Shown: positions 7,446-17,223, numbered from the stretch's first letter. The stretch is 33,006 nucleotides of DNA from Acetatifactor sp. (GCA_022511465.1 JAFLRM010000036.1:2951-35956); one strand, 5' to 3'. Made by a program: numbers and translations. The notes: a model not told the origin generated them from the sequence alone.

Positions 7446-9794
7446 TCACTTCCAATAAATATCGATCACGTCGCCGGCATGGAGTTCTTCCATGTATTCC
7501 GCCGGACGTCCGTTCAAATTCGTCACAATTCCCCTGCCCGCAGACGCCGACAGGTCAAAGTTGATGTAGTCAAACACATCCACATACACATAAGTAACCT
7601 TGCCTTTCAATGTGATAGGCTCATTGTTCACAGTCACATTCAGGGGACCTATAGTTCTGGGAGCCTCCTGCACTTTCTGGGGCGCTTTCTGAGGCTTCTC
7701 TGCATCGGAAGAAGCGTCGGCAGCAGCGCCGCCCTCTGCACTCTGTGTTTCCGCACTTTGCTCACCCTCAGCACTTACCCCTTCTGCATTTGCGGTCGCA
7801 GTCTCTGCCCCTTCCTGGGAAGCTCCTTCAGCGGAAGTTCCCTCGGCAGAGGATTCCGCTTGTGCCCCTGCGGGTTCTCCCTCAGCGGAGGTTCCTTCAG
7901 CAGAGGATTCCGCTTGTGTCCCTTCGGAATCCGTCTCCTGAGCTCCCTCAGAATTCTCATCCGCACTTTCCTCCGGCTCGGGCTTTCTCTTAAACACATC
8001 ACCCTCCTCCGCATCAGGCAGGTCCGCATAGCTGATTCCGCCCCCGTCCATGTTAAAGCTCACCGTAAAGTTCTCGTATACTCTGGTGTCTCCCTTGGCG
8101 GGAGTGTCGTTGACCTGAATATTGCTTCCGAGAATCACATCCAGAATAGTAGCAATCTCCTGAACCGTGTAGTAATTGCGCACAAGGATGTTGTCGCCAT
8201 CCGCAATCTGATAAAATTCGTTCTCAATCTTCCCGTTTACCTCTGCGGTCTTGGGCAGATCGATCTTGGTGCCGTTCACATAGATATGGAGCTGGTCTGA
8301 CAGTTCAGTGAGCTCACCAAGCTCCTGCTCCGCCGGCTCGCCTGCGGTGGAAGGGGTCACCTCGATCCGGTCTCCGCTGTGGATCTGGGCGTACATATCC
8401 GAGATATCACCATTTACCTTGATCACGGCCGCCTCGCCCTGTGTTCCTCGTACCATCTTTGCTCGTCCATTGACTGTATAAGTCAACGGTTTTCCCCTCT
8501 TAGGGAAGAGGTCCTCATTGGGGAATGCCAGTTGCATAGCCGCATCCGCCACGGAAATTCTGCCGTTGTCATAGAGTTTCAGACGCTGCTCGTTGAACTC
8601 CACAAAGATAAAGTTGTTGCTCTGCTCATAGTAGCTCAAACAAATACCGATGGGCGTCACCATCAGAGAATCTCTGCGGGCGTTCTCCGTCTCAAAGACA
8701 ATGTCCTGCATAACCTCCTGTCCGCGGATGGCCACACGCTCCTTTAATATTCCCAGCTCCGCCGCAAGCGTCTCCGTGTAAGTGGGCACAGTTCCGCCGC
8801 CTCCCACCACAAACACGGCGCTGACAGGCTTGTCCCCATTAAGCTCCTTGATGCAGTCCGCCACCAAATGAGTCATCTGCTCCACGGCGGGCTTTATGAC
8901 TTCCAGTACCTCCCTGCCGGTGATAGACTGGGTGAGTCCCATGATATCCTGATATTCGATAGGCTCCGGGCTGTTGATATTTCGCTTGATCCGCTCTGCC
9001 GTCTCAAAGTCAACCAGACAGTGCTGCACGATGATCTCTGTCAGGCTGTCTCCTGCCACAGGGATCATGCCGTAAGCCGTGATAGTGCCCTCACTGGTGA
9101 TGGAAATATCACTGGTTCCCGCTCCCACGTCCACCAGAGCCATGTTCAACAAGCGGAATTTCTCGGGAATCGCCACATGTATGGCCGCGATGGGCTCCAG
9201 CGTGAGATTCGCCACATGTAAACCGGCCTGTTCCACAGACTTGTACAGTCCGTCTACCACATCGTCCGGAAGGAAAGTAGCGATCAGATCCACACCGATC
9301 ACCTTGGCCTTGTGCCCCTCCAGATTTACCATCTGGTAACCATTCAGATAATAACGCATGGGGGTATAACCCACACAATAAAATTTCATTTCCATGTCGT
9401 TGCTCTTCTGGAACTCCACATAAGCTTGCTCCACGCCCTCGGTTGACAGCGCATAGATATCTTCATCCGTCACTTCACGCTCCGCCTCAAAGGTCTCCTC
9501 CACATGGGTAGTCACCGTGCGCAACACGCGGCCTGCCGCCGCAATGCACACTTCCGTCAAGGTTCGGTTCAGATCATCCTCCAACTGCCTTTTCACCTGC
9601 GCAATAGTGTCTCCCACCTTGCTGATATCATGGATCTGTCCGTCCAGCATGGATCTCGTCTCATGCTCCTTGGAGCGCTGTGCCAGCACATGGAATCTGT
9701 CGCCGTTTATATAGCCGACGGTTCCCACAATACTTCTCGTTCCAATATCCAGACCGAATACTAATTGTCCCTGTCCTTCTCTCACTCCTGCCAT
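7446..9794 (-). CDS. FtsA/PilM-like actin-fold protein with long low-complexity segment
   Basis: A 782-residue protein of the cell-division FtsA-related ATPase group. GLDIGTRSIVGTVGYI (near residue 14) is the phosphate-1 motif, LVDVGAGTSDISI (near 220) the phosphate-2 motif, and FVVGGGGTVPTYTE (near 330) the adenosine-binding motif. Between the first two lies an SHS2/1C-like insertion. Beyond the ATPase core are beta-rich regions, then a segment at about residues 600-710 made of Ala-Glu-Gly-Ser repeats (AESSAEGTSAEG occurs twice). The final 75 residues return to folded sequence (TIGPLNVTVNN to DIYWK). There is no C-terminal amphipathic FtsA membrane anchor. The start overlaps coaE by 13 bases, so translation is probably coupled. 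Similar large proteins are common in Clostridia, and their role is unproven. Confidence 0.85.
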   Translation of the reverse strand: MAGVREGQGQLVFGLDIGTRSIVGTVGYINGDRFHVLAQRSKEHETRSMLDGQIHDISKVGDTIAQVKRQLEDDLNRTLTEVCIAAAGRVLRTVTTHVEETFEAEREVTDEDIYALSTEGVEQAYVEFQKSNDMEMKFYCVGYTPMRYYLNGYQMVNLEGHKAKVIGVDLIATFLPDDVVDGLYKSVEQAGLHVANLTLEPIAAIHVAIPEKFRLLNMALVDVGAGTSDISITSEGTITAYGMIPVAGDSLTEIIVQHCLVDFETAERIKRNINSPEPIEYQDIMGLTQSITGREVLEVIKPAVEQMTHLVADCIKELNGDKPVSAVFVVGGGGTVPTYTETLAAELGILKERVAIRGQEVMQDIVFETENARRDSLMVTPIGICLSYYEQSNNFIFVEFNEQRLKLYDNGRISVADAAMQLAFPNEDLFPKRGKPLTYTVNGRAKMVRGTQGEAAVIKVNGDISDMYAQIHSGDRIEVTPSTAGEPAEQELGELTELSDQLHIYVNGTKIDLPKTAEVNGKIENEFYQIADGDNILVRNYYTVQEIATILDVILGSNIQVNDTPAKGDTRVYENFTVSFNMDGGGISYADLPDAEEGDVFKRKPEPEESADENSEGAQETDSEGTQAESSAEGTSAEGEPAGAQAESSAEGTSAEGASQEGAETATANAEGVSAEGEQSAETQSAEGGAAADASSDAEKPQKAPQKVQEAPRTIGPLNVTVNNEPITLKGKVTYVYVDVFDYINFDLSASAGRGIVTNLNGRPAEYMEELHAGDVIDIYWK

Positions 9795-10396
9795 GTAAAA
9801 GCCTCCAGTTTTTTATCGATTTGTCTGTAGCTGTCCTCTAAAGAACCGCTGTTGTCTATAATAAAATCACACGCCTCCCGGAAAGCCTCCTCCGAGAGCT
9901 GTCTCTTCATAATGTGCTCGATCCTTTCCCGATGATATCCCCTGGATCCCCGAAGCCTGTCCACACGGACATCCCTGTCCGCATGTATGTACCACATCTC
10001 GTCCACCAGTTCTTTGTAGCCGGCCTCCACAAGAAGCGCCGCTTCCACAAAGAAAAGTTCCAGCGCAGGATCTTCTTTCGCCCTCGCAAGGCGCTCTAAG
10101 AGATACTCCCGCACCGCCGGGTGAACAATGTCGTTGACCTGCGCAAGAATCTCCTGATCCTGAAAGATCCGCTCTGCCATGATCCCTTTGTCAATCTGTC
10201 CGTCCTCCCCCACGATACCCTGCCCCAGAAGCATTTTCAACGCTTCGAAGCATTTGCCCCCGGGTTCTTGAAGCTGATGAGCCACCTCGTCCGCCAGATA
10301 TATCTCACAGCGGTAGTGCCGTTTAATATATTGTAAAAGTTCACTTTTTCCGGCCCCAATGCCGCCTGTGATACCGATAAAACGCAATTTATTCAC
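9782..10396 (-). CDS. coaE: Dephospho-CoA kinase
   Basis: Catalyses the last step of coenzyme A synthesis, phosphorylating the 3'-hydroxyl of dephospho-CoA with ATP. The 204-residue protein starts MNKLRFIGITGGIGAGKSEL, with the Walker A loop at about residues 10-18. ADEVAHQLQEPG near residue 35 and the LID-like region RLRGSRGYHRERIEHIMKRQ near residue 148 follow the CoaE pattern. It follows polA by 14 bases and overlaps the FtsA-like gene by 13, forming a tight operon. A polA-coaE order is common in Firmicutes. Confidence 0.95.
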   Translation of the reverse strand: MNKLRFIGITGGIGAGKSELLQYIKRHYRCEIYLADEVAHQLQEPGGKCFEALKMLLGQGIVGEDGQIDKGIMAERIFQDQEILAQVNDIVHPAVREYLLERLARAKEDPALELFFVEAALLVEAGYKELVDEMWYIHADRDVRVDRLRGSRGYHRERIEHIMKRQLSEEAFREACDFIIDNSGSLEDSYRQIDKKLEAFTWQE

Positions 10397-10410
10397 CGTC
10401 TATCGTCTCC

Positions 10411-13050
10411 CTACTTTGCCTCATACCAGTTGTCTCCCACATGGAGATCCACCTCCAGCGTCACCGCAAGCTCTGCGGCAGCCTTCATGTTTTCCTCCAG
10501 TATCCGGCGCACCTGTGCCTCCTCGCTCTTCACGGTCTCAATGACCAGCTCGTCATGCACCTGCAGGATCAGCTTAGACTGAAGCTCCTCCTCCCTAAGC
10601 GCTCTCCAAACCCGCACCATGGCGATCTTGATGATATCCGCCGCAGTCCCCTGAATAGGAGAATTCATAGCCACGCGCTCCCCAAAGGATCGCTGCATGA
10701 AGTTGGAGGAGGAAAGCTCCGGTATGGGGCGTCTCCTGCCAAACATGGTTGTCGCATAGCCCTTCTCCTTGGCGTCTGACACAAGTCTGTCCAAAAAAGC
10801 TTTCACCTTGGGATAGGTGGCAAAATACTGTTCAATATACTCGGATGCCTCCTTTCGGCTGATGCTCAGATCCTGGCTCAGCCCAAAGGAACTGATGCCG
10901 TAGACAATACCAAAGTTTACCGCCTTGGCGTTTCGTCGCTGTAAGTCTGTCACCTCCTCAAAGGGAGTGTGGAATACCTTGGCCGCTGTGATCCTGTGTA
11001 TATCCTGATCCATGTGGTAGGCCTCGATCAACTGCTCGTCCTCGGACATATGCGCCAGCACGCGCAGCTCAATCTGAGAGTAGTCCGCATCCATGAACTC
11101 ACAGCCCTCTCTAGGCACAAACACCTTGCGTATCCTGCGCCCCAGTTCCATACGCATGGGGATATTCTGTAAATTCGGCTCCGTGGAGCTGATGCGTCCG
11201 GTGGCCGTGATGGTCTGATGAAAGTTCGTGTGAATACGCTCGTCTTCGCCGATAAAGACCGCCAGCCCATCCGCGTAGGTGGACTTTAGCTTGGTAAGTC
11301 CCCTGTATTCCAAAATATCCTTCACAATGGGGTACTCTTCCGCCAGCTTTTCAAGCACATCTGCCGCGGTGGAATAGCCCGTCTTGGTCTTCTTGCCGCC
11401 GGGAATGTGCATAGTCTCAAAGAGAACCTCTCCCAGCTGCTTGGGGGAATTGATGTTAAAGGAAACACCCGCCTGCTCGTGGATGGAGTGCTCCAACTCC
11501 TCAATGCGGGCGATCAGCGCATCCCCGTAAGCTTTAAGCTCCTCTCTGCGCACCTTGACGCCCTCCCGCTCCATGTCGTAGAGCACCAGAGTAAGCGGCA
11601 TCTCGATCTCCTGCATCAGGCGATCCATTCCGGTGTCTGCAAGCTTCTTTCGCAGCACCTTGACCGACTGCTTTGCCACATAAGCGCCGTTGCAAAAATA
11701 GGTCAGACACTTCTCCGGCTCTTTCTGCAGCGCATCCCCAAGTCGCAGCTTGCCAAAAATCTCTGCCCGCCCCGGTATCATTTGTCCCAGGTGCTCGGAG
11801 GCAATAGCCTCCAGATCGTAGTCATTTTTCAGCGGATTTAACAGATAGGCCGCAATGAGTACATCGAAATATTGTTCTGTGTCTTCCTTAGGAAGCCACG
11901 CATACTGCGGTTTGATGTCAAAGGTGACAAGCCTTGTCCGCTTGGAAAGCTCCTGCACCGCAGGGATAAGCTCGCTTTCCTCCTGCACCTCCACAAAGAG
12001 CGCCTGTATCTCTCCGTCAAGCTCGGCACAGGCTGCCGCACCATACAAAATACCCTTTTCCTGGGCGAGCAAAATTCCCACTTCCTCCGTCTGTCCGGCC
12101 TTTTGGAGAAATGACGAGAACTCCTCCACACTCTTCGCTCTTGCACAACAAACCTCGGAGGTAGACTCCTCCTTCATCTCCTCACCTGAGAAACGGTTCA
12201 GAAAATTTTTAAATTCCAATTTCTTAAAGAGTGCGTAAGCCTCCGGCGTATAGTACCCTGCCGCCCCGGCCGCCTCATAATCCAGTGTGATGTCACAGTC
12301 CGTCTTGATGGTGGCAAGCACCTTGCTCAAGTCAGCCAGTGCTCTGTTCTCCATCAAAGATTCTTTGATGCTCTTCTTGGAAATCTCCTCCACATGATCG
12401 TAGATCCCCTCCAGAGAACCATACTCCACCATCAGCGTCGTAGCGGTCTTCTCACCCACCTTCGGCACGCCGGGGATATTGTCCGAAGTGTCGCCCATCA
12501 GGGCTTTCAGATCAATAAACTGCTCGGGTGTCACCTGATAGACCCTTTTCACATCCGCAGCATAGTAATCTTCAATCTCCGTCCGTCCGCCCTTGGTCTT
12601 GGGGATGCGAATCTTGATGTGGTCGGTAGCGATCTGCAGAAGATCCCTGTCGCCAGACACCAGCGACACCTCCATCCCTTGCGCCTCCGCTTTTCTGGCC
12701 AGGGTTCCCAGGATATCGTCCGCTTCCAGGCCCGCCTGTTCCATAATGACCACGTTCATGGCCCGAAGCACTTCCTTCATGACAGGCACCTGCTCTTTCA
12801 GCTCCTCCGGCATAGGATTTCGGTTACCCTTGTAGGCATCGTAAATCTCGTGCCTGAAAGTGGGGGCATGCACGTCAAAAGCTACAGCCAGATAATCCGG
12901 CTGCTCCTCCTCCAAAAGCTTAAACAGTATATTCAAAAAACCATAGATGGCATTGGTGTGGAGCCCCTGTGCATTGCTCAGATCCGGCACACCATAAAAG
13001 GCTCTGTTTAAAATACTATGTCCATCTATCAAAACCAATTTCCCACTCAT
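10411..13050 (-). CDS. polA: DNA polymerase I (proofreading site degenerate)
   Basis: Fills gaps and removes RNA primers during replication and repair. The 879-residue protein has an N-terminal 5'-to-3' nuclease domain (MSGKLVLIDGHSILNRAFYG; EQAGLEADDILGT near residue 110; VSGDRDLLQI near 135; LKALMGDTSDNIPGVPKVG near 182). A central 3'-to-5' exonuclease-like domain follows, and then the polymerase domain. Motif A is DADYSQIELRVLAHMSED near residue 660, motif B RRNAKAVNFGIVYGIS near 705, and motif C LQVHDELVIE near 835. In the central domain the acidic DxE metal-binding motif is not visible (VTFDIKPQYAWL where FDxE would be expected), as in other non-proofreading family A enzymes. coaE follows by 14 bases. 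Confidence 0.96.
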   Translation of the reverse strand: MSGKLVLIDGHSILNRAFYGVPDLSNAQGLHTNAIYGFLNILFKLLEEEQPDYLAVAFDVHAPTFRHEIYDAYKGNRNPMPEELKEQVPVMKEVLRAMNVVIMEQAGLEADDILGTLARKAEAQGMEVSLVSGDRDLLQIATDHIKIRIPKTKGGRTEIEDYYAADVKRVYQVTPEQFIDLKALMGDTSDNIPGVPKVGEKTATTLMVEYGSLEGIYDHVEEISKKSIKESLMENRALADLSKVLATIKTDCDITLDYEAAGAAGYYTPEAYALFKKLEFKNFLNRFSGEEMKEESTSEVCCARAKSVEEFSSFLQKAGQTEEVGILLAQEKGILYGAAACAELDGEIQALFVEVQEESELIPAVQELSKRTRLVTFDIKPQYAWLPKEDTEQYFDVLIAAYLLNPLKNDYDLEAIASEHLGQMIPGRAEIFGKLRLGDALQKEPEKCLTYFCNGAYVAKQSVKVLRKKLADTGMDRLMQEIEMPLTLVLYDMEREGVKVRREELKAYGDALIARIEELEHSIHEQAGVSFNINSPKQLGEVLFETMHIPGGKKTKTGYSTAADVLEKLAEEYPIVKDILEYRGLTKLKSTYADGLAVFIGEDERIHTNFHQTITATGRISSTEPNLQNIPMRMELGRRIRKVFVPREGCEFMDADYSQIELRVLAHMSEDEQLIEAYHMDQDIHRITAAKVFHTPFEEVTDLQRRNAKAVNFGIVYGISSFGLSQDLSISRKEASEYIEQYFATYPKVKAFLDRLVSDAKEKGYATTMFGRRRPIPELSSSNFMQRSFGERVAMNSPIQGTAADIIKIAMVRVWRALREEELQSKLILQVHDELVIETVKSEEAQVRRILEENMKAAAELAVTLEVDLHVGDNWYEAK

Positions 13051-13080
13051 GAGACAACCAAACCTTTCTCTTTCTTCTGC

Positions 13081-13401
13081 CTACAGCAAGATCCAGACTG
13101 CCGCTCCGATCACCGCCAAGGCAACCAAAATCTCCAGGCAAAAACCGACGCGCAGAAAAACCTTGTGAAAACGCACCTTCCGCTTAGCCTCAAAAAGTCT
13201 ATGGTCAAGCTCACCCTGCAGATCGAAAGCGTCGCCTTCTTCCAGGCGCTGCATGGCTTCTGACACCAGAAATTGTATCACCAGCTCTTCCTTGCAGTTC
13301 TCACAGTGATCCATATGTGCACGGAAGCGCTCCAATGTGAGAAAGTCCAGCTTCTCCCCAATGAAATCCGGGATCAGCCTCTCGAAATCCTTACAGTCCA
13401 T
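13081..13401 (-). CDS. zf-HC2-type putative anti-sigma membrane protein
   Basis: A 106-residue protein starting MDCKDFERLIPDFIGEKLD at 13401, preceded by AGGGGATTAT. The longer frame to 13524 has no family resemblance. FRAHMDHCENC (about residues 26-36) supplies the HxxxCxxC half of the zinc-binding anti-sigma (zf-HC2) motif. A charged linker follows, and then a single C-terminal membrane helix (about residues 84-106). The topology is that of a membrane-bound anti-sigma factor. No sigma-factor gene is adjacent, so the partner is unknown; it may instead act as a redox or metal sensor. It precedes polA by 30 bases in the same direction. Confidence 0.75.
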   Translation of the reverse strand: MDCKDFERLIPDFIGEKLDFLTLERFRAHMDHCENCKEELVIQFLVSEAMQRLEEGDAFDLQGELDHRLFEAKRKVRFHKVFLRVGFCLEILVALAVIGAAVWILL

Positions 13402-13524
13402 ATAATCCCCTATGATCGTTTCATTATTTACACATACATATTTACTATACAACATCTTAGGAAAAAACGCTAGTCCAAAACAGGCTGTTCTTGAACTTTG
13501 CCATTTACGATGAAAACAAAACAC

Positions 13525-13552
13525 TTGAAAACCTTCCGAAAACCTTTATAAT
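13525..13552 (+). promoter_or_regulatory. Promoter of the alcohol dehydrogenase gene
   Basis: TTGAAA (13525-13530) and TATAAT (13547-13552) are separated by 16 bases, with a leader of about 50 bases ending in AAAAGGAGG before the ATG at 13609. Confidence 0.7.
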
Positions 13553-13608
13553 TTTAGTATCGGCATCTTTATGAGAAGCCATTTTACTTTCGCAAAAGGA
13601 GGTCTCAC

Positions 13609-14808
13609 ATGAATCCACTCCGAAGAATTTATTCCAGAACTTATCAGACAGCCCTCCACATTGCGCTGCCTCTGTTGCCCTATCGGGCCCCCAAGATCGT
13701 AAGCCATTTACAGTCCCTCCCCGAAGTGATCAAAAAGGAAGGATGTCATGCGGTGTTGATCATTACTGACACAGGTGTCAGAGAACATGATCTGATCGAT
13801 CCGCTTATAAAAGCGTTGGAGTTAAGCCATATTGGATATACTGTTTACGACAAGACCGTGGCTAATCCCACCACCGAGAATGTGGAGGAGGCACTGGACG
13901 ATTACTATGTTTATAATTGTGACGTCATTGTCGGTTTTGGCGGTGGCTCCAGTATTGACTGCGCCAAGGCGGTGGGCGCCAGAGTGGCAAAGCCCGACCG
14001 GTCACTTGCAGAGATGAAGGGCATTCTGAAAGTTCACAAGAGGCTTCCTCTTCTGATCGCTGTCCCCACCACCGCAGGCACCGGCAGCGAGGCTACCATT
14101 GCTGCGGTCATCACGGACGCAGAGACCAGACACAAATATCCCATCAATGACTTCCCGCTGATTCCCCGCTATGCGGTCTTGGATCCCCGCATCACGGTAA
14201 GTCTGCCGCCCTCACTCACTGCCACCACAGGCATGGATGCTCTGACTCACGCCGTGGAGGCATACATCGGCAACTCCACCACCTATGGCACCAGACAGGA
14301 TGCCCTGAGGGCAGTGCAGTTGATCTTTGCGCATTTGGAGGACGCCTACCGCGACGGAAGCAATCTGAAGGCGAGACGTGGTATGTTACACGCCGCCTAT
14401 TATGCAGGTTGTGCGTTCACCCGCTCCTATGTGGGTTATGTACATGCGGTGGCACACTCTCTGGGCGGTGAATACAACATTCCCCATGGCTTGGCCAACG
14501 CGGTTCTGCTCCCTTTCGTGCTGGAGACCTACGGCACAGCCATCCATCCAAAGCTGCATCGTCTGGCTGTTGCGGCGGGCGTGGCTGTAGAGTCCTACTC
14601 GGATGAAAAAGCTGCCCGCGCCTTTATACAGGCCATCAAGGACATGAAACACCGCTTCGACATCGGGGACACTATCCCCCAGATAAAAGAGGAGGACATC
14701 CCAAAGCTGGCCTCCTACGCCGACAAAGAGGCCAATCCGCTCTACCCTGTGCCCGTGCTCATGGACGCTAGAGAGTTGGAACGCTACTATTACCAGTTGA
14801 TGGAATAA
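13609..14808 (+). CDS. Iron-containing alcohol dehydrogenase
   Basis: A 399-residue group III (Fe-dependent) alcohol dehydrogenase, interconverting an alcohol and an aldehyde or ketone with NAD(P)(H). The dinucleotide-binding site is GFGGGSSIDCAKAVG (near residue 105) and VPTTAGTGSEAT near 150. The metal-binding residues lie in GMDALTHAVEAY (D and H near residue 208-212), VHAVAHSLGG near 282 and IPHGLANAVLLPF near 296. AAAAGGAGG precedes the start. The next gene, an aldehyde dehydrogenase, is 47 bases downstream on the same strand, so the two probably act on one substrate chain as aldehyde/alcohol interconversion. The natural substrate cannot be inferred. Confidence 0.93.
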   Translation: MNPLRRIYSRTYQTALHIALPLLPYRAPKIVSHLQSLPEVIKKEGCHAVLIITDTGVREHDLIDPLIKALELSHIGYTVYDKTVANPTTENVEEALDDYYVYNCDVIVGFGGGSSIDCAKAVGARVAKPDRSLAEMKGILKVHKRLPLLIAVPTTAGTGSEATIAAVITDAETRHKYPINDFPLIPRYAVLDPRITVSLPPSLTATTGMDALTHAVEAYIGNSTTYGTRQDALRAVQLIFAHLEDAYRDGSNLKARRGMLHAAYYAGCAFTRSYVGYVHAVAHSLGGEYNIPHGLANAVLLPFVLETYGTAIHPKLHRLAVAAGVAVESYSDEKAARAFIQAIKDMKHRFDIGDTIPQIKEEDIPKLASYADKEANPLYPVPVLMDARELERYYYQLME

Positions 14809-14855
14809 AAGATGAAATAAGGTTGAGAGAAATAAGAGAATAAAGGAGAAAACTT

Positions 14856-16235
14856 ATGACCGGAAGACAGATGAATTCCCTTGTACAAACCCAGCGCACC
14901 TTCTTTCGCAGCGGCACGACTCTGGACGTTTCCACCCGAAGCCGCGCACTGATCAAGTTAAAGAACTGCATTACAAAATATGAGAAAGAGATTATCACTG
15001 CCCTGAAAAAAGATCTGGGGAAAGGCAGCACAGAATCCTATATGTGCGAGATTGGCATGACTCTGAGCGAGATCAACTATATGCTGCGCCACATCGTGTC
15101 CTTTAGCAGGGAGAAAGTTGTGCGCACTCCCCTCTCCCAGTTTCCCGCCAGAAGCTTTCAAAAACCATCCCCCTACGGTGTGGTTCTGATCATGAGTCCT
15201 TGGAATTATCCATTCCTGCTCACCATGGAGCCCCTGGTGGACGCGCTGGCAGCGGGCAACACCGCGGTCATAAAGCCAAGCGCCTACTCCCCTCACACCA
15301 GTACCATTATTAAACGGATCATTTCGGAGTGCTTCGGAGAGCACTATGTGGCGGTGGTGACCGGCGGCCGAGTTGAGAACGCTTTTCTTCTGGAACAACA
15401 CTTTGACTATATTTTCTTCACCGGAAGCAAGGACGTGGGAAAAGAGGTTCTGCGCCACGCAGCGGATCATCTGACTCCCGTCACTTTGGAGCTTGGGGGC
15501 AAAAGTCCCTGCATTGTGGAAAAGAGCGCCAACTTGAAGCTGGCAGCCAGACGCATTGTGTTCGGCAAGTTCCTGAACTGCGGTCAGACCTGTGTAGCAC
15601 CCGACTATATCTACTGTGACGCTTCCGTCAAGGAACAGCTGATCCGGGAGATCTGCCGGGAGATCAAACGTCAATTTGGGGATAACCCCCTGCAAAATCC
15701 TAATTACGGCAAGATCGTCAACAAGAAACATTATCGGAGACTGCGCAAGCTTATGGACCCCGCCAAGGTAGTCTTCGGCGGAAGCTTTGATCCCACCACC
15801 TTAAGGATCTCGCCCACCGTGATGGACAATGTCACCTTCCGGGATGCAGTGATGAAGGAGGAGATCTTTGGGCCTATCCTGCCCATCGTAACATACGCCT
15901 CCTTGGAGAGCGCCATCCACAAGATCAACTCCATGCCCCACCCGCTGGCGCTCTATCTGTTTACAGGAAATAAACATTTTGCCAAGCGCGTGCTCTCCCA
16001 CTGCAGTTTCGGCGGCGGTTGTATCAACGATACCATCATCCATCTGGCCAGCAGCGAGCTTGGCTTTGGCGGCTTCGGTGAGAGCGGAATGGGCTCCTAC
16101 CATGGGAAGGCAGGCTTTGACACCTTCTCCCACTACAAGAGCGTTGTGGACAAAAAGACCTGGCTGGATCTGCCAATGCGCTATCAGCCCTACCGATTCA
16201 TAAGCGACCGACTGATCCGGATGTTTTTGAAATAA
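14856..16235 (+). CDS. Aldehyde dehydrogenase (class 3-like)
   Basis: A 459-residue NAD(P)-dependent aldehyde dehydrogenase of the shorter class 3 / fatty-aldehyde type. VLIMSPWNYPFLLTMEPL (near 112) and NTAVIKPSAYSP (near 137) bind cofactor, FTGSKDVGKEV is near residue 190, and LELGGKSPCIV (near 210) contains the general-base glutamate. FLNCGQTCVAPDYIYC (near 240) contains the catalytic cysteine, and EEIFGPILPIVTY is near 332. The start has AAAGGAGAAAACTT upstream. Together with the preceding Fe-alcohol dehydrogenase it likely forms a two-gene operon for detoxifying or reducing aldehydes. The permease follows by 25 bases and may be cotranscribed. Confidence 0.93.
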   Translation: MTGRQMNSLVQTQRTFFRSGTTLDVSTRSRALIKLKNCITKYEKEIITALKKDLGKGSTESYMCEIGMTLSEINYMLRHIVSFSREKVVRTPLSQFPARSFQKPSPYGVVLIMSPWNYPFLLTMEPLVDALAAGNTAVIKPSAYSPHTSTIIKRIISECFGEHYVAVVTGGRVENAFLLEQHFDYIFFTGSKDVGKEVLRHAADHLTPVTLELGGKSPCIVEKSANLKLAARRIVFGKFLNCGQTCVAPDYIYCDASVKEQLIREICREIKRQFGDNPLQNPNYGKIVNKKHYRRLRKLMDPAKVVFGGSFDPTTLRISPTVMDNVTFRDAVMKEEIFGPILPIVTYASLESAIHKINSMPHPLALYLFTGNKHFAKRVLSHCSFGGGCINDTIIHLASSELGFGGFGESGMGSYHGKAGFDTFSHYKSVVDKKTWLDLPMRYQPYRFISDRLIRMFLK

Positions 16236-16260
16236 GTGCTTTGTATTCGGAGAAAAGCCT

Positions 16261-17061
16261 ATGGAATATATTTGGTATATCATTGCCGCACTCGGAGCAG
16301 GAATCGGAACCGGACTTGCAGGACTGTCGGCGGCAACCGTAATGGTGCCGATACTGATTGTACTTTGCCCAAGCTTCCACGGAGAAACCGGTGCCTACCA
16401 GGCTACTGCCATTGCTCTTGCATCCGATATTCTTGGCTCAGCGGTGACAACAATGACATATGCAAAGCATAAAAATATAGACCTGAGACGTGGCTGGATC
16501 ATGCTGACGTGCATTCTCACTATGAGCACGGTTGGCAGCTATGTGGCATGGCTTGCAGGAAATGTAGTATTAGGCAGCTTTACGCTGTTTTTGACATTTT
16601 TTATCGGTATCCGTTTTCTTATAAAGCCGGACACATCACGGAAAAATACAGCAGGAAAAGGTGAAAAGCTTGACTGGAAAGGTGTGGCGATATCCCTCTT
16701 TTTTGGTTTGACCATCGGCTTCGGCACGGGCTTTGTTGGAACAGGTGGCGGCATGATGATGCTTGTCGTTTTTACCGCTTTTCTCGGCATGGAACTGAAA
16801 ACTGCAGTCGGGACAAGTACTTTTATTATGACCTTTACCGCACTTATCGCATCGGTCAGTCATATCATTATTCACCCGACAATTATTCTGGAACGCCAAG
16901 ATGTGATGCTGATATGCATTGCTGTTACAACTGTGACATCCCTGATTTCCGCACAGTTTGCCAATCGCGTAAAGAACCGCACGGTTGGACTGGTGACAGG
17001 TGCAGTGCTTACTGTGCTTGGTGCCACTATGCTGATATTAAAGTTTCACTCCGGTATCTGA
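16261..17061 (+). CDS. TauE/SafE family permease
   Basis: A 266-residue integral membrane protein with about eight hydrophobic segments in two similar halves, as in the TauE/SafE (DUF81) family of anion or sulfonate exporters. GAGIGTGLAGLSAATVMVPI (residues 12-31) and GFGTGFVGTGGGMMMLVVF (near residue 157) are the paired glycine-rich repeats of the family. GGAG is eight bases before the ATG. It lies 25 bases after the aldehyde dehydrogenase, but its codon use is somewhat more AT-rich than that gene's. The substrate is unknown. Confidence 0.9.
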   Translation: MEYIWYIIAALGAGIGTGLAGLSAATVMVPILIVLCPSFHGETGAYQATAIALASDILGSAVTTMTYAKHKNIDLRRGWIMLTCILTMSTVGSYVAWLAGNVVLGSFTLFLTFFIGIRFLIKPDTSRKNTAGKGEKLDWKGVAISLFFGLTIGFGTGFVGTGGGMMMLVVFTAFLGMELKTAVGTSTFIMTFTALIASVSHIIIHPTIILERQDVMLICIAVTTVTSLISAQFANRVKNRTVGLVTGAVLTVLGATMLILKFHSGI

Positions 17062-17090
17062 AAATTTTTTATAAAATAATGTAAGAATGA

Positions 17091-17210
17091 ATTTTAATTA
17101 TTTTCGTTGTAGTTTGCTTTATTTTTAAGCACAATTTAATCAGGAAGATCAAGGATGGCAAGACCGTCGTGACAACGATGAAAGAACTGGAGACTATGGA
17201 GCATGAATAA
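17091..17210 (+). pseudogene. C-terminal remnant of a small membrane protein
   Basis: After an in-frame TGA at 17088 a frame of about 39 codons reads a hydrophobic stretch (IIFVVVCFIFKHNLIRK) and then IKDGKTVVTTMKELETMEHE before TAA. No start codon or ribosome site is present. The amphipathic pattern looks coding rather than random. No family recognised. Confidence 0.3.
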
Positions 17211-17223
17211 AATTACATAAACA

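Noticed and set aside
7775..8029. Out-of-frame arginine/leucine-rich open frames within the FtsA-like gene
   Set aside because: They arise from the repetitive Ala-Glu-Gly-Ser coding region read in other frames.
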